Assembly: GCF_020731145.1 (NCBI RefSeq)
Contig: NZ_JAJFZN010000003.1
Location: forward strand, 248,001 to 312,000
Source: Sneathiella sp. HT1-7
GTDB taxonomy: Bacteria; Pseudomonadota; Alphaproteobacteria; Sneathiellales; Sneathiellaceae
Direction: 5' to 3'
DNA length: 64,000 nucleotides
The notes below the pieces were generated by a model that had not been told where the DNA came from, did not search any database, and saw only the letters and a list, made by a program, of their open reading frames with translations. The translations under genes were made by a program, and so were the position numbers. Shown here in pieces: positions 40,906-49,791 of this stretch. Position 1 is the first letter of the stretch. The number at the start of each line of letters is the position of its first letter.

Positions 40906-43226
40906 ATCGCGCTGGCCTCATGATCTATCTCGCTTTGCTGTGCAGTGCTATGGCGATTATCGGCTGGCGACTGCAAGATGGCCTTCCGCTTGATACCAAT
41001 ATCGTTGCAATGCTTCCCCAATCGGAAGAGGCGGAGTGGGTCGCCCGGGCCGAAGCCGCGGAAAGATCACAAGGTTCGAACCAGTTGATTGTCCTCGTCG
41101 GTCATCCCGACTTTGAAACTGCGCGGACTGCTGCGCTTGATCTCGGCAAGACGCTTGAAGAGAAGCGCATCGTTAATTTGACGCAGGACCAGCCGGACCA
41201 GTCGACATTGGTAAGCCTTAATGAACTCCTTTTTCCGCATCGTACGGGCTTGCTTGGCGAAGGGGATCGGCGCTTACTATCTGCCGGACAGGAGCAGGTT
41301 CTCGTCGATCGAGCGCTGGTGCAAATACTGTCCCCGCTTTCTCTTGCTGACGCAGAGATGATCCGGCGCGACCCTTTTTTACTTCTGCCCAATTATATCG
41401 CCGCCAGCACGGAAAATACCTCTAAACTCCAAAGCCGCGCCAATGTTCTCGCGGTTGAGGAAAATGAAAAATGGTTTGTTCTGGTCCGAGGGGAACTCGC
41501 CGGAAATCCGTTTGACAAGGGGTTTCAGTCCCGCGCGCGTAAGGTTTTTGATGAGGCGGAAGACAAACTCGAAAAGCGCCACGGAGATATCCAGATACTG
41601 AAAACTGGTGCTGTTTTCTATGGGGAGCATGCCTATCGGCAGGCCGAAGATGAGGCCGGATTTATCGGAATGATTTCTTTGCTTGGCATCATTATTCTAA
41701 ATTTTCTTGTTTTCCGGAGTTTTCAACCTCTCGCGCTCAGCCTCCTGGCCATCGCCTCGGGAATTGCAGGGGGGCTAGCCGTTACGCTTCTTTTTTTCGG
41801 AACTTTGCAGCTACTGGCTCTGGTCTTCGGCGCGGGGCTGATAGGAATTTCAGTGGATTATGCATTTCACTATTTCTGTGAACGCTTTAATCAGGCGTCA
41901 TCTGCGCCAGCAGCGCGGGCACGGGCCATTCGCTCCGGCCTGACGCTGGGGCTAGTCAGCTCGGTTCTCGGTTTTATCACTCTCGCCCTCACACCTTTTC
42001 CGGGACTTCAACAGATTGCCCTGTTTTCCGCATCCGGCCTGACGATGGCCTATCTAACGGTGCTGTATGTCTTTCCCTACCTTGATCGCGCGACGCCCTT
42101 TCGTCATGGAGAGAAATATCTCAATTTCTCAATGCTCCTTCATGATTTTTGGTGGAAAGACGCCACCCGAAAATGGCGATGGTTGTTCGTTTTCCTTCTA
42201 ATTATCGCAGGGGGGCTTGGCGCAATGCGCATAACGGTGGATGATGATGTTCGCCGATTACAGTCCTTGCCGCAGGACCTTCAGGCCGAAGAGCAAGCCA
42301 TCCGCATTCTTGCCGGAATTGAAAATCAGACCCACCGGTTTTTTGTACGTGGATCTAATCCTGATGAGGTGTTGCAGTCAGAAGAAGCGCTTGCGCTGGA
42401 TCTGGAGGCATTGCGGGCAAGCGGGATTATCGGAAGCTATCGGATGATTTCCCAGTTTGTGCCCTCCAAGGCGCGTCAGCTTGAAAATCAGGCCTTGGTA
42501 GATGAGTTGTTAATGCCTCATCTTGCCGAACATATGCAAACGATCGGGTTATCGAGGTTGTCTCCCTATCAACAGGGGGAGGGTGTTCTGACTATTGATC
42601 AGTTCACAGATGCCAACCTGCCGGGACTGTTTTCGCATCTTCGTGTTTATAAAACTCCCGGAATTGTCGTACATGCCGTATCGCTTTCCGGGGTGAACGA
42701 TACGGCTCCCCTCGCAAAGCTTGCCGAGAAGTCTGAAAATGTTGCCCTGATCAGTCAGGCGGACAGTCTCAGTAAGACCTTCGGTGCGTATCGCGTTCGT
42801 GCACTTATCATGCTTGCGGTCGCCTATGCCGTTGTTTGGGTTTTCCTGTCTTTACGGTATGGTATCCTTGGTGCGATCAAAGTCATGATCCCGTCCATGG
42901 GGGCTGTGATTCTTGCCCCGTGCCTGATCGCTCTGATGGGGGAGCCTTTTACGTTTTTCAACGCAATGTCTCTCATGCTGATATTCGCCATCGGCCTTGA
43001 TTATGCCCTCTTTAACCGAGAGGCGTCGGGGAAACGGCAACGCCGCGCCATGCTGGCCAATGGCCTGTCGACAATTTCGACCTTGCTGGCGTTCGGACTT
43101 CTGACGTTGAGCGATACTTTTGCCATTCATGCCTTCGGGATTACAATCCTCGTCGGTATTACATTAACCTATATTTTGGCGCCACGTGCTGCCGATCTTG
43201 AAAACCCCATGACGGAGCCTTTGTAA
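40902..43226 (+). CDS. apeM: ApeM-like MMPL/RND exporter
   Basis: A 774-residue transporter with two repeats, each a large periplasmic loop followed by about five or six membrane helices. Recognisable segments are VFGAGLIGISVDYAFHYFCERF (the conserved Asp in the membrane, about 315) and MLIFAIGLDYALFNREASGKRQ (the second, about 698). MMPL proteins use proton motive force to extract lipids from the inner membrane. Here it should export the aryl polyene lipid with help from ApeL and ApeN. It overlaps apeL by four bases and precedes the flavoprotein gene by one base. Confidence 0.9.
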   Translation: MNRAGLMIYLALLCSAMAIIGWRLQDGLPLDTNIVAMLPQSEEAEWVARAEAAERSQGSNQLIVLVGHPDFETARTAALDLGKTLEEKRIVNLTQDQPDQSTLVSLNELLFPHRTGLLGEGDRRLLSAGQEQVLVDRALVQILSPLSLADAEMIRRDPFLLLPNYIAASTENTSKLQSRANVLAVEENEKWFVLVRGELAGNPFDKGFQSRARKVFDEAEDKLEKRHGDIQILKTGAVFYGEHAYRQAEDEAGFIGMISLLGIIILNFLVFRSFQPLALSLLAIASGIAGGLAVTLLFFGTLQLLALVFGAGLIGISVDYAFHYFCERFNQASSAPAARARAIRSGLTLGLVSSVLGFITLALTPFPGLQQIALFSASGLTMAYLTVLYVFPYLDRATPFRHGEKYLNFSMLLHDFWWKDATRKWRWLFVFLLIIAGGLGAMRITVDDDVRRLQSLPQDLQAEEQAIRILAGIENQTHRFFVRGSNPDEVLQSEEALALDLEALRASGIIGSYRMISQFVPSKARQLENQALVDELLMPHLAEHMQTIGLSRLSPYQQGEGVLTIDQFTDANLPGLFSHLRVYKTPGIVVHAVSLSGVNDTAPLAKLAEKSENVALISQADSLSKTFGAYRVRALIMLAVAYAVVWVFLSLRYGILGAIKVMIPSMGAVILAPCLIALMGEPFTFFNAMSLMLIFAIGLDYALFNREASGKRQRRAMLANGLSTISTLLAFGLLTLSDTFAIHAFGITILVGITLTYILAPRAADLENPMTEPL

Positions 43227-43227
43227 A

Positions 43228-44460
43228 ATGACAGTAAGTTCCGATCATTTCGACGTTATTGTTATCGGTGCAGGTCCGGCGGGGGCGCTTGCGTCAATAC
43301 GTCTCGCGCAAGAGGGACTGAATGTCGCGATGCTGGAGAAAAGCAGCTTTCCCCGCTTTGTCATTGGCGAGAGTTTACTCCCTCAGTCCATGGTGTTTAT
43401 GGAGAAAGCGGGTTTGCTGTCGCGGTTGGCGGCGGCAGGATTCCAGCATAAAGATGGCGCAAATTTTTCTGATGATACTCGGTTCAGCTCAATCAAATTT
43501 TCTGAAAAATCCGGCGAAGGGCCGGGGAACACTTATCAAGTGGAGCGGGAAAAATTTGATTCGCTTCTGGCGGACGCTGCCGTTGACGCAGGGGTAGATC
43601 TTCGTTTTCATCAAGATGTGACGGCTGTCGAATTTAATGAGGCGGGCACCGTGATCGTGGGGAAGGGGGCGGAGGGCGCCTTTCGACATACAGCGCGTTT
43701 TCTTGTGGATGCAAGCGGATATGGAAGGGTATTGCCGCGTTTGATGAAATTGGATGCTCCATCAGATTTTCCCGTGCGTCATGCGCTTTTCACTCATGTA
43801 GAAGACCAGCTGGCAACGCGTGATTTCGATCGCAACAAGATCCTGATTACGGTCCATCCACACTGCCGCGATATCTGGTTCTGGTTAATTCCGTTCGCAA
43901 ACGGTAAATCCTCCGTGGGGGCAATTGTGCCACCGGAGGAACTCAGGAAATATCCGGGAACGCCTTCTGAAAAACTTTGGGCGATCATCAATGAAACGAA
44001 AGAGCTAAAAGACCTTCTCAGGGATGCCCGGGAACTGCGACCTGTTGGAGAGATGTCGGGATACTCGACAAAAGTTTCCCGCCTTGCCGGACCGCAATTT
44101 GCCCTTCTTGGCAATGCCGGGGAGTTTCTCGATCCGGTGTTTTCTTCCGGCGTCACGGTGGCCTTCAAATCAGCGGACCTCCTGATTGAACCATTGATGC
44201 GCCAGTTAAATGGAGAAAATGTGGATTGGGAGGCGGACTTCGCGCAGCCGCTTCAAGTCGGGGTGGACTGCTTTCGTGCCTTTGTGGAGGCATGGTACAG
44301 CGGCGAGTTGCAGGACGTAATTTTTAACCCGCCGAGAGATGACAACCCGATCAAGCAGATGATTGTTTCTATCCTGGCGGGCTATGCCTGGGATGAGAAA
44401 AATCCTTTTGTATTGCAGGGGCCACGATATCTGGACATGGTGGCACAGCAATGCGCGTAG
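43228..44460 (+). CDS. FAD-dependent oxidoreductase, halogenase-like (WxWxIP motif)
   Basis: A 410-residue flavoprotein. FAD motif VIVIGAGPAGALASIRLA is at 10-27; FPRFVIGESLLPQSMVF follows; Lys75 in GFQHKDGANF aligns with the catalytic Lys of flavin-dependent halogenases, and W217-F-W219-L-I221-P222 is the WxWxIP motif that blocks normal monooxygenase chemistry. FAD-binding halogenases use FADH2, oxygen and halide to chlorinate or brominate phenols. The E. coli ape cluster lacks this gene; xanthomonadin pigments, a related family, are brominated. It lies between apeM (one-base gap) and apeN (overlaps by ten bases), so it is an integral part of the operon. Geranylgeranyl-reductase-type oxidation is the main alternative. 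Confidence 0.82.
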   Translation: MTVSSDHFDVIVIGAGPAGALASIRLAQEGLNVAMLEKSSFPRFVIGESLLPQSMVFMEKAGLLSRLAAAGFQHKDGANFSDDTRFSSIKFSEKSGEGPGNTYQVEREKFDSLLADAAVDAGVDLRFHQDVTAVEFNEAGTVIVGKGAEGAFRHTARFLVDASGYGRVLPRLMKLDAPSDFPVRHALFTHVEDQLATRDFDRNKILITVHPHCRDIWFWLIPFANGKSSVGAIVPPEELRKYPGTPSEKLWAIINETKELKDLLRDARELRPVGEMSGYSTKVSRLAGPQFALLGNAGEFLDPVFSSGVTVAFKSADLLIEPLMRQLNGENVDWEADFAQPLQVGVDCFRAFVEAWYSGELQDVIFNPPRDDNPIKQMIVSILAGYAWDEKNPFVLQGPRYLDMVAQQCA

Positions 44461-44951
44461 CCGTTTTTCTTCTTCTCCTGATCGGAGTTTCCGCCTGTGC
44501 AACCGCACCGGAACATGCGACGGACTTCGCGCCATGGAAGTTACCGGAGGAACAGCCGCGGGAAGTCGTCCAGGTTTTGAATGGACGCCATAGTGATAAT
44601 TCTTTCTCTTTACAGGTTCGGATGAGCCTGACGGAAGAAAAAATGCAAATTGCTGGATTGGATTCGTTCGGTCGTCGTGCGTTTGATATTCTCTGGGATG
44701 AGAACGGTGTAAGGGCTGGCAAAGCGGACTGGGTGTCCGATGACCTTGATGCCATTGATATCCTTAAAGTAATCGTCGCAGCCTACTGGCCGGAGAATGA
44801 CCCGATGCAGGTGCGGGTGGCAGATCGGGCAGAGCAGTTAGAAATCACCTATCAGAGTGGTCGCAAGAATGCCTGGAATGAAACCGTGCAAATCCGCGAC
44901 CCGGCGGCGAATTATGAATTGACTATTGTTTCCTATGAGTTGACCGAATGA
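44451..44951 (+). CDS. apeN: ApeN-like DUF3261 lipoprotein
   Basis: A 166-residue lipoprotein with signal peptide and lipobox MRVAVFLLLLIGVSAC, so Cys16 is probably lipidated. The mature domain (FSLQVRMSLTEEKMQIAGLDSFGRRAFDILWDENG) is DUF3261, a family found in APE and xanthomonadin clusters. It overlaps the flavoprotein gene by ten bases and apeO by four. It probably assists insertion of the polyene lipid at the outer membrane. Confidence 0.87.
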   Translation: MRVAVFLLLLIGVSACATAPEHATDFAPWKLPEEQPREVVQVLNGRHSDNSFSLQVRMSLTEEKMQIAGLDSFGRRAFDILWDENGVRAGKADWVSDDLDAIDILKVIVAAYWPENDPMQVRVADRAEQLEITYQSGRKNAWNETVQIRDPAANYELTIVSYELTE

Positions 44952-46129
44952 CGGAACGCTACTATCTCAACGCCCTTGGTATGATCAACGCGCTTGGCGT
45001 TGGTAAGGCGGCAGTGGGCGCGGGATTGTTCGCGGGCGATACTTCGGGAATGCAACCGCAGGAAGGGTATCTTTTTGATCAGAAGGTGATGGCGGGCGCG
45101 GTTGCACAAGCCTTGCCGGAAATCACAGGTGACCTTGCCGGCTATGACAGCCGTAATAACCGAATGTTACTCGTAGCAATGCAGGAGATAGAAGGCGATA
45201 TCCGTACGGCCATTGATAAATACGGACCGGACCGGGTTGCCGTCATTCTTGGCACAAGTACTTCCGGGATCAGCGATAATGAACCCGGCATCGCCGAGAA
45301 AGTAAAGAGCGGGAGTTTCCCCGAGGGATTTGACTACAATCGTCAGGATAATGCCTCTCTTGCCTTATTCGCGCGATCCTACTTCGGTTTGTCAGGACTT
45401 GCCATGACGATTTCAACGGCCTGTACTTCCAGTGCCAAGACGCTTGCTTCAGCCCGGCGGATGATGGCGGCGGGCCTTTGCGATGCGGCGATTGTAGGCG
45501 GGGCAGATACGCTTTGCCGCCTGACAATGAACGGCTTTGCGTCCCTCGATCTGCTCTCTCCGGAGCTTTGCAATCCATTCAGCCAAAATCGCAATGGTAT
45601 CAATATCGGAGAGGGGGCCGCCGTGTTCCTGATGAGCAGGGAACCATCGTCTGTCCGCATCGCCGGGATCGGTGAGACTTCCGATGCCTACCATATGAGT
45701 ACGCCGGACCCTGAAGGTCTGGGTGCCCTAAATGCCATGCATCAGGCACTCGATCAAAGCGGTTTTACACCCGAGGATATTGCCTATCTCAATCTTCATG
45801 GGACAGCGACCGAACTCAATGACAGTGTTGAGGCGAAAGCGGTGTACGAGTTGCTAGGAGCGGTGCCCTGCAGCTCAACCAAGCCGCTGACGGGTCATAC
45901 GCTCGGCGCAGCAGGAAGTACGGAACTCGGCTTTCTGTGGCTCGCGCTAAAGTCAGAGGCGGGAATGTTGCCACCGCATATCTGGGATGAAGTGGTAGAC
46001 CCTGAACTGCCACCACTAAAGCTTGTGCCCACAGGGATGGCGGGGTCCGATGCACGCGCGATGATGACAAACTCCTTTGCTTTTGGCGGGAACAATATTA
46101 GCGTAATCCTCAGTAAAGAGGGGGAATGA
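44948..46129 (+). CDS. apeO: ApeO-like beta-ketoacyl synthase
   Basis: A 393-residue ketosynthase with a full Cys-His-His triad: TISTACTSSAKTLASARRM (nucleophile Cys, about 160), NLHGTATELND (His, about 284) and STKPLTGHTLGAAGSTE (Lys and His, about 310-320). NSFAFGGNNISVIL at the end is typical of FabF-type enzymes. In APE systems ApeO pairs with the CLF-like ApeC to elongate the polyene. It overlaps apeN and apeP by four bases. The likely reaction is repeated condensation of malonyl units onto the aryl-ACP starter. Confidence 0.92.
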   Translation: MTERYYLNALGMINALGVGKAAVGAGLFAGDTSGMQPQEGYLFDQKVMAGAVAQALPEITGDLAGYDSRNNRMLLVAMQEIEGDIRTAIDKYGPDRVAVILGTSTSGISDNEPGIAEKVKSGSFPEGFDYNRQDNASLALFARSYFGLSGLAMTISTACTSSAKTLASARRMMAAGLCDAAIVGGADTLCRLTMNGFASLDLLSPELCNPFSQNRNGINIGEGAAVFLMSREPSSVRIAGIGETSDAYHMSTPDPEGLGALNAMHQALDQSGFTPEDIAYLNLHGTATELNDSVEAKAVYELLGAVPCSSTKPLTGHTLGAAGSTELGFLWLALKSEAGMLPPHIWDEVVDPELPPLKLVPTGMAGSDARAMMTNSFAFGGNNISVILSKEGE

Positions 46130-46548
46130 TGCAAGCCTGCCCTTACGACATTACAGAAATTCTTTATCATGCGCCGCCGATGATCCTGATTGACGGGGTG
46201 GCTGCTTATAATGAAACCGCCGTTGAGTCTGTGGTGAAGATTACGGCAGAAAGCCCGTTTGTTGAAAAGGGCGCTGTGCCCGCTTATGTCGGAATTGAGT
46301 ATATGGCTCAAACCATTGCCGCCTATAGTGGGATCAAGGCGCGTAATGCCGGTGAAGGCGTCAAGATCGGTTATCTCGTTAGCTCCAGAAATATGACATT
46401 GAACTGCTCTGACTTTTTGATAGGAGACAGGCTGAATGTAAAAGTTGAGCTGGTATATGACGAAACGCCGATGGCGGTCTTTGATGGAACGATCTACCGG
46501 GCGGAAGAGCTTGTCGCTAAAGCTCGGCTTAATGTATACCAACCTTAA
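46126..46548 (+). CDS. apeP: ApeP-like hotdog dehydratase (Glu-bearing half)
   Basis: A 140-residue hotdog-fold protein with HAPPMILIDGVAAYNE and VPAYVGIEYMAQTIAAYSG. The Glu in GIEYMAQ fits the acidic catalytic residue of FabZ (IIEAMAQ), but the His of GHFP has no counterpart: the matching stretch reads SPFVEKGAVP. ApeI at 37819 has the complementary His. It probably works only as a heterodimer with ApeI, dehydrating 3-hydroxyacyl-ACP to give the conjugated double bonds. A four-base overlap couples it to apeO; it may start at ATG 46126 or 46129. Confidence 0.87.
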   Translation: MMQACPYDITEILYHAPPMILIDGVAAYNETAVESVVKITAESPFVEKGAVPAYVGIEYMAQTIAAYSGIKARNAGEGVKIGYLVSSRNMTLNCSDFLIGDRLNVKVELVYDETPMAVFDGTIYRAEELVAKARLNVYQP

Positions 46549-46568
46549 AAATAATCGCGTGAAAATGA

Positions 46569-47294
46569 ATGCAAAATAGAATTCTAGTTACAGGGGCAAG
46601 CGGCGGGATAGGCCGTGCCGTTGCGCTGCGGCTCGCACAGGATGGCTTTGATATTGTCGCCCATTGCGGCCGCAATCGTGATGCCGGGTTGGGAACAGTT
46701 GAGTTGATTGAGGCAGCGGGCGGACAGGCTCGATTGGTTCAGTTCGATATTGCCGATCGAGATCAATGTCGGGATATACTGGAAGCTGATGTTGAAGAAT
46801 TCGGTGCTTTTTATGGTGCGGTATTGAACGCAGGAATTACCCGGGATACTGCCTTTCCGGCCATGACCGATGACGACTGGGATGCCGTTATTCACACTAA
46901 CCTTGATAGTTTTTACAATGTGCTAAAACCCATTACCATGCCGATGGTATCAGCCCGAAAGGGCGGGCGAATTGTGGTTATGTCCTCGGTTTCAGGGGAG
47001 ATGGGTAATCGCGGGCAGGTGAATTACAGTGCGTCGAAGTCTGGTCTGATCGGGGCGGCGAAATCGCTCGCGCTGGAACTTGCAAAACGGAAAATCACGG
47101 TCAACTGCGTGGCGCCGGGCTTGATTGAATCGGCGATGACAGATGACCTGCCGCTCGATGAAATTATGAAAATGATCCCGCTACGTCGCCTTGGCGATGT
47201 GGATGAGGTAGCGGCGACGGTCTCGTTTTTATGCTCTGATGGCGCCGCCTATATCACGCGGCAGGTAATCTCTGTAAACGGAGGGATGGCGTAA
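46569..47294 (+). CDS. apeQ: ApeQ-like 3-oxoacyl-ACP reductase (FabG type)
   Basis: A 241-residue SDR of FabG type: VTGASGGIGRAVALRLAQDG, LNAGITRDTAFPAMTDDDWD, MSSVSGEMGNRGQVNYSASKSG (catalytic Ser and Tyr-xxx-Lys) and the C-terminal YITRQVISVNGGMA. It reduces the 3-keto group on each elongation round, using NADPH. It starts 20 bases after apeP and its stop shares one base with the apeR start (TAATG), coupling the two. Confidence 0.92.
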   Translation: MQNRILVTGASGGIGRAVALRLAQDGFDIVAHCGRNRDAGLGTVELIEAAGGQARLVQFDIADRDQCRDILEADVEEFGAFYGAVLNAGITRDTAFPAMTDDDWDAVIHTNLDSFYNVLKPITMPMVSARKGGRIVVMSSVSGEMGNRGQVNYSASKSGLIGAAKSLALELAKRKITVNCVAPGLIESAMTDDLPLDEIMKMIPLRRLGDVDEVAATVSFLCSDGAAYITRQVISVNGGMA

Positions 47295-48535
47295 TGCAGC
47301 GCGTTGTTGTTACAGGCATGGGCGGCGTAACCTCACTGGGGGAAGAGTGGAATACGATTTCAGAAAAAATGCGTGCGGGAGAAACCGGTATTCAGCGCAT
47401 GGAAAGCTGGGATTTTTATGATGGCCTGAATACCCGTCTCGCCGGACCGGTGGAAGGGTTCAATATTGACAAGAGATATTCGAGAAAAGCGCTTCGCAGT
47501 ATGGGGCCCGTCTCAAAAATGGCCGTTTATGCGACGGAGCAGGCGCTGGAGATGGCGGGCCTTCTGGAAGACCCAGTGATTAAATCCGGGAAGATGGGGG
47601 TGGCCTATGGTTCCTCCTTCGGCAGTACGAAGCCGGTCATCGCCTTTACAGATTTGATAAGGGATGGTCACTCGCGTGATCTGACTGCCACCAGCTATGT
47701 CAAGATGATGAGCCATACGACAGCGGTCAATATTGGTGTTTTCTTTGGCCTTGCGGGGCGTGTCATTCCGACCTCTAGCGCCTGTACCTCTGGTAGCCAA
47801 GGTATCGGCTATGCCTATGAAGCGATTAAATATGGAATGCAGGATCTTATGGTTGCTGGCGGGGCGGAGGAGCTTTGTCCAACCATGGCGGCGGTATTCG
47901 ATACGCTTTATGCCACCAGTATCAAGAACGATACCCCGCATTTATCTCCGCGCCCGTTTGATAAAGATCGGGACGGCCTTGTGATCGGGGAAGGGGCGGC
48001 AACGCTGGTTCTGGAATCCTATGATCATGCTGTGGCGCGCGGTGCTCCGATACTGGCTGAAATCGTTGGCTTTTCCACTAATTCAGATGGTCGTCATATC
48101 ACCAACCCCACTCAGGCAACAATGGAAGTTGCGATGCAGGGCGCGCTTGATAATGCGGGGCTGATTGCCTCGGATATCGACTTTATCAGCGGGCATGGCA
48201 CCGCGACAGAGCAGGGGGATATCGCCGAAACTCATGCAACTGATAAAGTGATGGGATCAAATATTCCTATCCATTCCCTCAAAAGCTATTTTGGTCATAG
48301 CCTGGGTGCATGCGGCGCAATCGAGGCCTGGCTCGGCATTGAAATGATGCGGGAGGGATGGTTCGCCCCGACAGTCAACCTCGACAACGTCGATGACGCC
48401 TGCGCCGAGATTGATTATGTCACTGGAGAGGGGCGGAACGTTGCCGTCCGTCACCTGATGAGCAATAATTTTGCCTTTGGCGGCATTAACAGTTCACTCA
48501 TCTTTCGGAACGCTGCCGAAAGCGGGTCTAGTTAA
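47294..48535 (+). CDS. apeR: ApeR-like beta-ketoacyl synthase
   Basis: A 413-residue ketosynthase with the full triad: IPTSSACTSGSQGIGYAYEA (Cys, about 162), SGHGTATEQGD (His, about 300) and IHSLKSYFGHSLGACGAIE (Lys and His, about 335-345). It ends with MSNNFAFGGINSSLIF. It is the second complete ketosynthase of the cluster and in E. coli works as a homodimer. It ends the long operon, converging on the PilZ gene by eight bases. Confidence 0.92.
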   Translation: MQRVVVTGMGGVTSLGEEWNTISEKMRAGETGIQRMESWDFYDGLNTRLAGPVEGFNIDKRYSRKALRSMGPVSKMAVYATEQALEMAGLLEDPVIKSGKMGVAYGSSFGSTKPVIAFTDLIRDGHSRDLTATSYVKMMSHTTAVNIGVFFGLAGRVIPTSSACTSGSQGIGYAYEAIKYGMQDLMVAGGAEELCPTMAAVFDTLYATSIKNDTPHLSPRPFDKDRDGLVIGEGAATLVLESYDHAVARGAPILAEIVGFSTNSDGRHITNPTQATMEVAMQGALDNAGLIASDIDFISGHGTATEQGDIAETHATDKVMGSNIPIHSLKSYFGHSLGACGAIEAWLGIEMMREGWFAPTVNLDNVDDACAEIDYVTGEGRNVAVRHLMSNNFAFGGINSSLIFRNAAESGSS

Positions 48536-48992
48536 TCGGATTGGGATCGAGGGAAATACCTGGTAGGGCGCCGTTTACTGTATTGAAAATAAACTCCGGC
48601 GGATCGACGAACCTGAGTCCCACAACATGGCCGTTTTGCCAGACAAGATTGCAGTTGAACGCCCCGAAACGCGGGACTTCCAGAATAACGTCACTGGTTG
48701 GCCGGAAGTCCTGTTTCGTCTGAAAACGCGCGCCGCTAACTGACATGTCCCGCACCACACCCGGAACAGTCTGTTCGTTGCCCATCAGTCGGGCCCCCCA
48801 AAGCAAGGACAGTTTGCCATTCCACATGACTGTCTTGCGTCTGAACTTCCGCTTGTCTAGTCCGGAAGCGCCTGCATCATTCTGTTCCGAAATCGTTCCA
48901 CCCAATCTGACTGTTGTTTGTTTAATTAGTATAAACGAGAAGCAAGTAAATCGAAAAGATATTAATATGAAATGAACAGATACCCTTAACAA
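48528..48992 (-). CDS. PilZ-domain protein
   Basis: A protein of up to 154 residues with a PilZ domain in its C-terminal 100 residues: KRKFRRKTVMWNGKLSLLWG (RxxxR part) and VVRDMSVSGARFQT (D/NxSxxG part). These motifs bind cyclic di-GMP. The N-terminal stretch is odd (hydrophobic, ISFRFTCFSFILIK) and may not be translated; a TTG near 48906 before GGTISEQ is a possible true start. It lies alone on the minus strand, head to tail with the lipoprotein gene upstream. It may link c-di-GMP to envelope or motility functions. No partner is obvious. Confidence 0.8.
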   Translation of the reverse strand: MLRVSVHFILISFRFTCFSFILIKQTTVRLGGTISEQNDAGASGLDKRKFRRKTVMWNGKLSLLWGARLMGNEQTVPGVVRDMSVSGARFQTKQDFRPTSDVILEVPRFGAFNCNLVWQNGHVVGLRFVDPPEFIFNTVNGALPGISLDPNPIN

Positions 48993-49032
48993 AAGGTGAA
49001 ATATAGCCGCCTACAAGGGAATCTTCATATGC

Positions 49033-49698
49033 TCAATTCGCGCCAAAGGATTCGTTGCTGGCTTCAATAAGCCGAATGCCATATCGCTTGAGGATTTTAA
49101 TGGGGCGCTCTTCCGAATTCGGCGTACATTGCTGCTTATTAAAAACTGTCCGGCCAGGAGTGAAGGATATTTTTGCTACTGGTAAAGCTAATTCGATTTC
49201 TCCTTTAATGTTTGGATATGAAGCAATTAATTGTTTCGCTTGCTTCAGCGCGTCTTCTGCGTTGGCCAGCTTATCCATGAGAATCAGACTGACTTTACCC
49301 GGGGCAAGATCGAAAACATATGTCCCCTTGGCAAAGCATGTGGTGGTCATCGATCGAAAGCCGGTTGTCCATTTTGACATAACGGCATATTTGCCGGCGG
49401 GAACAGGTTTCAGGAAGAAATCCGGCGTGCCTTCCTGAAGCTTTGACGTCCCGAAGCTGGATACCGTATCGCATAAACCGCCACAAATAAGGAAGTTCGC
49501 CCTGACATCTGTAAATTTTCGCTCGGTCAAATCAACCTGCCCAAAAATAATCCCTGCTTTCTGGCGAGACGGCTTTTGTTTGATGATAAGGAGGTTCTGG
49601 TCACTTGTTAGATTGAAAGTGTAATCAGTATCTAATTTTGAAGCTGTACACGCTGCGAGAAATAAAATCAGGCATGCAGAAATGAAAGTGCGAAACAT
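49033..49698 (-). CDS. Lipoprotein of unknown function
   Basis: A 221-residue lipoprotein: MFRTFISACLILFLAAC gives a signal peptide with lipobox LAAC. The mature part has paired cysteines in LICGGLCDTV and further ones at TTTCFAKG and QQCTPN, so disulfides are likely. FLKPVPAGKYAVMSKWTTGF and YVFDLAPGKVSLILMDKL resemble DUF2846-like carbohydrate-type beta sandwiches, but I do not assign a family. ATG 49698 (with GGA seven bases before) is chosen over TTG 49713. It is 93 bases downstream of the DUF6134 gene and has its own unknown promoter. Confidence 0.72.
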   Translation of the reverse strand: MFRTFISACLILFLAACTASKLDTDYTFNLTSDQNLLIIKQKPSRQKAGIIFGQVDLTERKFTDVRANFLICGGLCDTVSSFGTSKLQEGTPDFFLKPVPAGKYAVMSKWTTGFRSMTTTCFAKGTYVFDLAPGKVSLILMDKLANAEDALKQAKQLIASYPNIKGEIELALPVAKISFTPGRTVFNKQQCTPNSEERPIKILKRYGIRLIEASNESFGAN

Positions 49699-49791
49699 GG
49701 AATATCCAACCAAAACACGAAATGAGTGACTTTTATTCTAAGAGATGACTAGTTTGAATGGCAACCGAATTTCAGGTGCTGGCCGCGTTTT

